Assembly: GCA_937915925.1 (NCBI GenBank)
Contig: CALGGM010000054.1
Location: 1 to 7,166 of the forward strand
Length of the DNA: 7,166 bases
Direction: 5' to 3'
From: an uncultured Clostridia bacterium
GTDB lineage: Bacteria > Bacillota > Clostridia > Christensenellales > CAG-138
Within the stretch, counting starts at the first letter, position 1. Each line of letters starts with the position of its first letter. Of the stretch, positions 5,400 through 7,166 are shown piece by piece. The position numbers and the translations under genes were made by a program. Under the pieces are notes generated by a model. It saw nothing but the letters and a program-made list of their open reading frames with translations, searched no databases and was not told where the DNA came from.

Positions 5400-7166
5400 A
5401 TTTTTCATATTCGTCATTTGACCGTTCCGGAGCATCCTCCTCACGGTCTTCGTCTTCTTCGCCGATCGCGTCGCTTTCGTGCTTGTCGAGATTCAGCAGC
5501 GCGTCCAACTCGGTCAGCCGATCCGTTTTCTCGCGGAGTTCGTCCTCCTGCGGGAATGGTTTTTCAAGCTCCTCTTTGAGGTTCCGTTCCTGATCGTGCA
5601 GCTCGGACAGCGTCCGTTCATATCCCTGCTTTCGGGCAGGAATCGAAGCAAGCGCATTGTCCATTCGGGTGATATTGCCGAACACGTCTTCACCGAGGTC
5701 GATCCGGTAGGAGAGTGTTCCTTCCAGCCGCATTTTAAAGACCTTGGACATGGAATCATACGAAATGAACAGATCAAATCCCATGTAGGTTCCGATCTTG
5801 GATTCCGTTGCGGAGGTCTTTGCCATGCATGCGGCAAGGATCGCAACACCGGCGTCCTTCTTTTCATCCGGTCCGTAGGTTGTGCCGGATACGCTCATTC
5901 CTGCAAAGCCGTCTACCTTGTGCTGCGTGTACAGTTCCATATCCGCTTCGCACCCGGCGATGTTTTCCTCGGTCAAACGGATATCCTTCGGCACCTTTTT
6001 TAGCAGGCGATCCTCCAAAGAGTAGCGCATGGAGAGGTAGTTGGATTTCAGCAGCTTCAGCTTGGATACCTGTACTTCGAGGTCCATCTTCTCCTTAATG
6101 TGCGGATTGCCGGTTGCCAATGCCTTTACCTCGGCATACGTCAACGCGGTTTCATCCACATCTTCGCAGGACCTTGCAGGGGACTTCGAGGTCATGATCT
6201 GTCCGATAAACTTCTGCTTTGCTTCAATCGTTTGCCACATATAGCTGTCAAACGTGTTCTCGGTGACATAGCGGAAGATCTCAACCTTCGGGTTATCGTT
6301 GCCTTGCCGCAGGATGCGGCCTTCGCGCTGCTCGATATCCGAAGGTCTCCACGGAATATCCAGATGGTGCAGGGCAATCAGACGTTTCTGTACGTTGGTT
6401 CCGGCGCCCATTTTGGCGGTGGAACCGAGCAAGATTCTGACCTTGCCGGCTCGGACGTTTCCGAACAGCTCGGCTTTCTTCGTTTCGGTGTTCGCCTCAT
6501 GGATGAACGCAATCTCTTCTTCCGGTACACCGCGTTCGATCAGCTTCATTTTAAGATCGTCATACACGTTGAACTTGCCGTCGTTGTGCGGGGTGGACAG
6601 ATCGCAGAACACGAGCTGCGCGGAACGCTGCTCCGAAGATTCGAGCCATATCCGGTAGATGTTATCCAAGCAGGCATTGACCTTGCTGGTATCCTCATCC
6701 GGCAGCATGGGATTATTAAGTCGCTGATCCAAAGCAAGCTTTCGTCCGTCGTTCGTGATTTTCAGCATATTGTCCTCATACGGCTTGACAATGCCCTTTC
6801 GCACATTCTCGGCACGCTCGGCAAAGGATGCTACCATCTCGCGCTGAAAGTCACTCGGCTTGATCACCTCGTTATAGTACTCCGCTTCCGGTACGGGAAG
6901 CTGCAGCATATCCGCCGTCTGTACATCCGCAATATCCTTGAACATGGACACCAACTCCGGAAGGTTGAAAAAACGGGAGAACCGGGTCTTTGCCCGATAG
7001 CCGGTACCCTCCGGAGCAAGCTCGATTGCCGTGACGGTTTCACCGAACGTGGACGCCCATGCGTCGAAGTGCTGCAGGTGCGTATCCTTCAGACGGTTGT
7101 ACTGGAGATAACGCTGCATGGTGTACATCTCCGTCATGGAATTGCTGATCGGCGTTCCCGTGGCAA
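5398..7166 (-). CDS. SNF2-like DEAD/DEAH helicase, C-terminal part (5' end beyond the window)
   Basis: The frame is open to the right edge and shows the last 588 residues of what is usually a very large ICE protein. Near the edge ATGTPISNSMTEMYTMQRYL is the classic SNF2 helicase motif III region (TGTP). Counting from the methionine at 7137, GSTAKMGAGTNVQ (238-250) is motif V and QREGRILRQGN (270-280) is motif VI with its arginine finger region, so the second RecA-like lobe is complete. The Walker A and B motifs must lie beyond the edge. Residues ~500-560 are charged and probably coiled coil, and the C-terminus is very acidic. In Tn1549-like elements the homologue often has an N-terminal adenine methyltransferase or other domains; whether this one does cannot be seen. 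Its role is uncertain in the family: DNA processing during transfer or protection from restriction has been suggested. It is the first visible gene of the helicase-Toprim pair. Confidence 0.9.
   Translation of the reverse strand, partial: ATGTPISNSMTEMYTMQRYLQYNRLKDTHLQHFDAWASTFGETVTAIELAPEGTGYRAKTRFSRFFNLPELVSMFKDIADVQTADMLQLPVPEAEYYNEVIKPSDFQREMVASFAERAENVRKGIVKPYEDNMLKITNDGRKLALDQRLNNPMLPDEDTSKVNACLDNIYRIWLESSEQRSAQLVFCDLSTPHNDGKFNVYDDLKMKLIERGVPEEEIAFIHEANTETKKAELFGNVRAGKVRILLGSTAKMGAGTNVQKRLIALHHLDIPWRPSDIEQREGRILRQGNDNPKVEIFRYVTENTFDSYMWQTIEAKQKFIGQIMTSKSPARSCEDVDETALTYAEVKALATGNPHIKEKMDLEVQVSKLKLLKSNYLSMRYSLEDRLLKKVPKDIRLTEENIAGCEADMELYTQHKVDGFAGMSVSGTTYGPDEKKDAGVAILAACMAKTSATESKIGTYMGFDLFISYDSMSKVFKMRLEGTLSYRIDLGEDVFGNITRMDNALASIPARKQGYERTLSELHDQERNLKEELEKPFPQEDELREKTDRLTELDALLNLDKHESDAIGEEDEDREEDAPERSNDEYEK

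Noticed and set aside
1..7166. CRISPR arrays, tRNA or rRNA genes, transposases, insertion sequence ends and ICE attachment sites
   Set aside because: I looked for regular repeats, tRNA-like arms, transposase or integrase motifs and paired end repeats and saw none. The window is internal to the element.

Overview
The window is an internal piece of an integrative and conjugative element (ICE) of the Tn1549-like type found in Clostridia and related Firmicutes, with one apparently foreign cargo gene in the middle. This rests on gene content and order (SNF2-type helicase, DUF3991/Toprim protein, MobC, MOBP-type relaxase, PcfB/DUF3801), strong AGGAGG ribosome binding sites, TTG starts and moderate GC in the backbone. 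The host species cannot be named from the sequence. Integrase, coupling protein and type IV secretion genes are not in the window; in this family the coupling protein gene usually follows pcfB, which would place it beyond the left edge.

Layout, right to left, because nearly everything is on the minus strand. Positions 5398-7166 hold the C-terminal part of a very large SNF2-like helicase gene. Ten bases after its stop begins the DUF3991/Toprim gene (4410-5387). Then comes a visibly AT-richer stretch (about 2490-4400) with one 494-residue gene (2585-4069), a long upstream region and a plausible promoter. Position 2271 starts a small basic plus-strand ORF whose first ~65 codons resemble a small protein common in such ICEs and whose tail runs into the AT-rich stretch. 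Positions 2045-2195 are a dense cluster of inverted repeats, the best oriT candidate, just upstream of mobC (1667-1987), the relaxase (300-1676) and pcfB (1-287, cut by the window edge). These last three are tightly packed, with overlapping or nearly touching ends.

How they work together (known for the families, inferred here): MobC and the relaxase bind and nick oriT. PcfB-type proteins help present the relaxosome to the coupling protein. The Toprim protein and helicase process DNA during transfer or establishment.

The most interesting item is the 494-residue cargo protein. I do not recognise its family, but residues ~265-380 show the order of elements and acidic/lysine residues of a PD-(D/E)XK nuclease core (E269, D302, D315-S-K317). 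It is a lone nuclease-like gene, compositionally foreign, in a gap of a conjugative backbone. That is the profile of an uncharacterised anti-phage or anti-plasmid defence gene, but this function is inference only.
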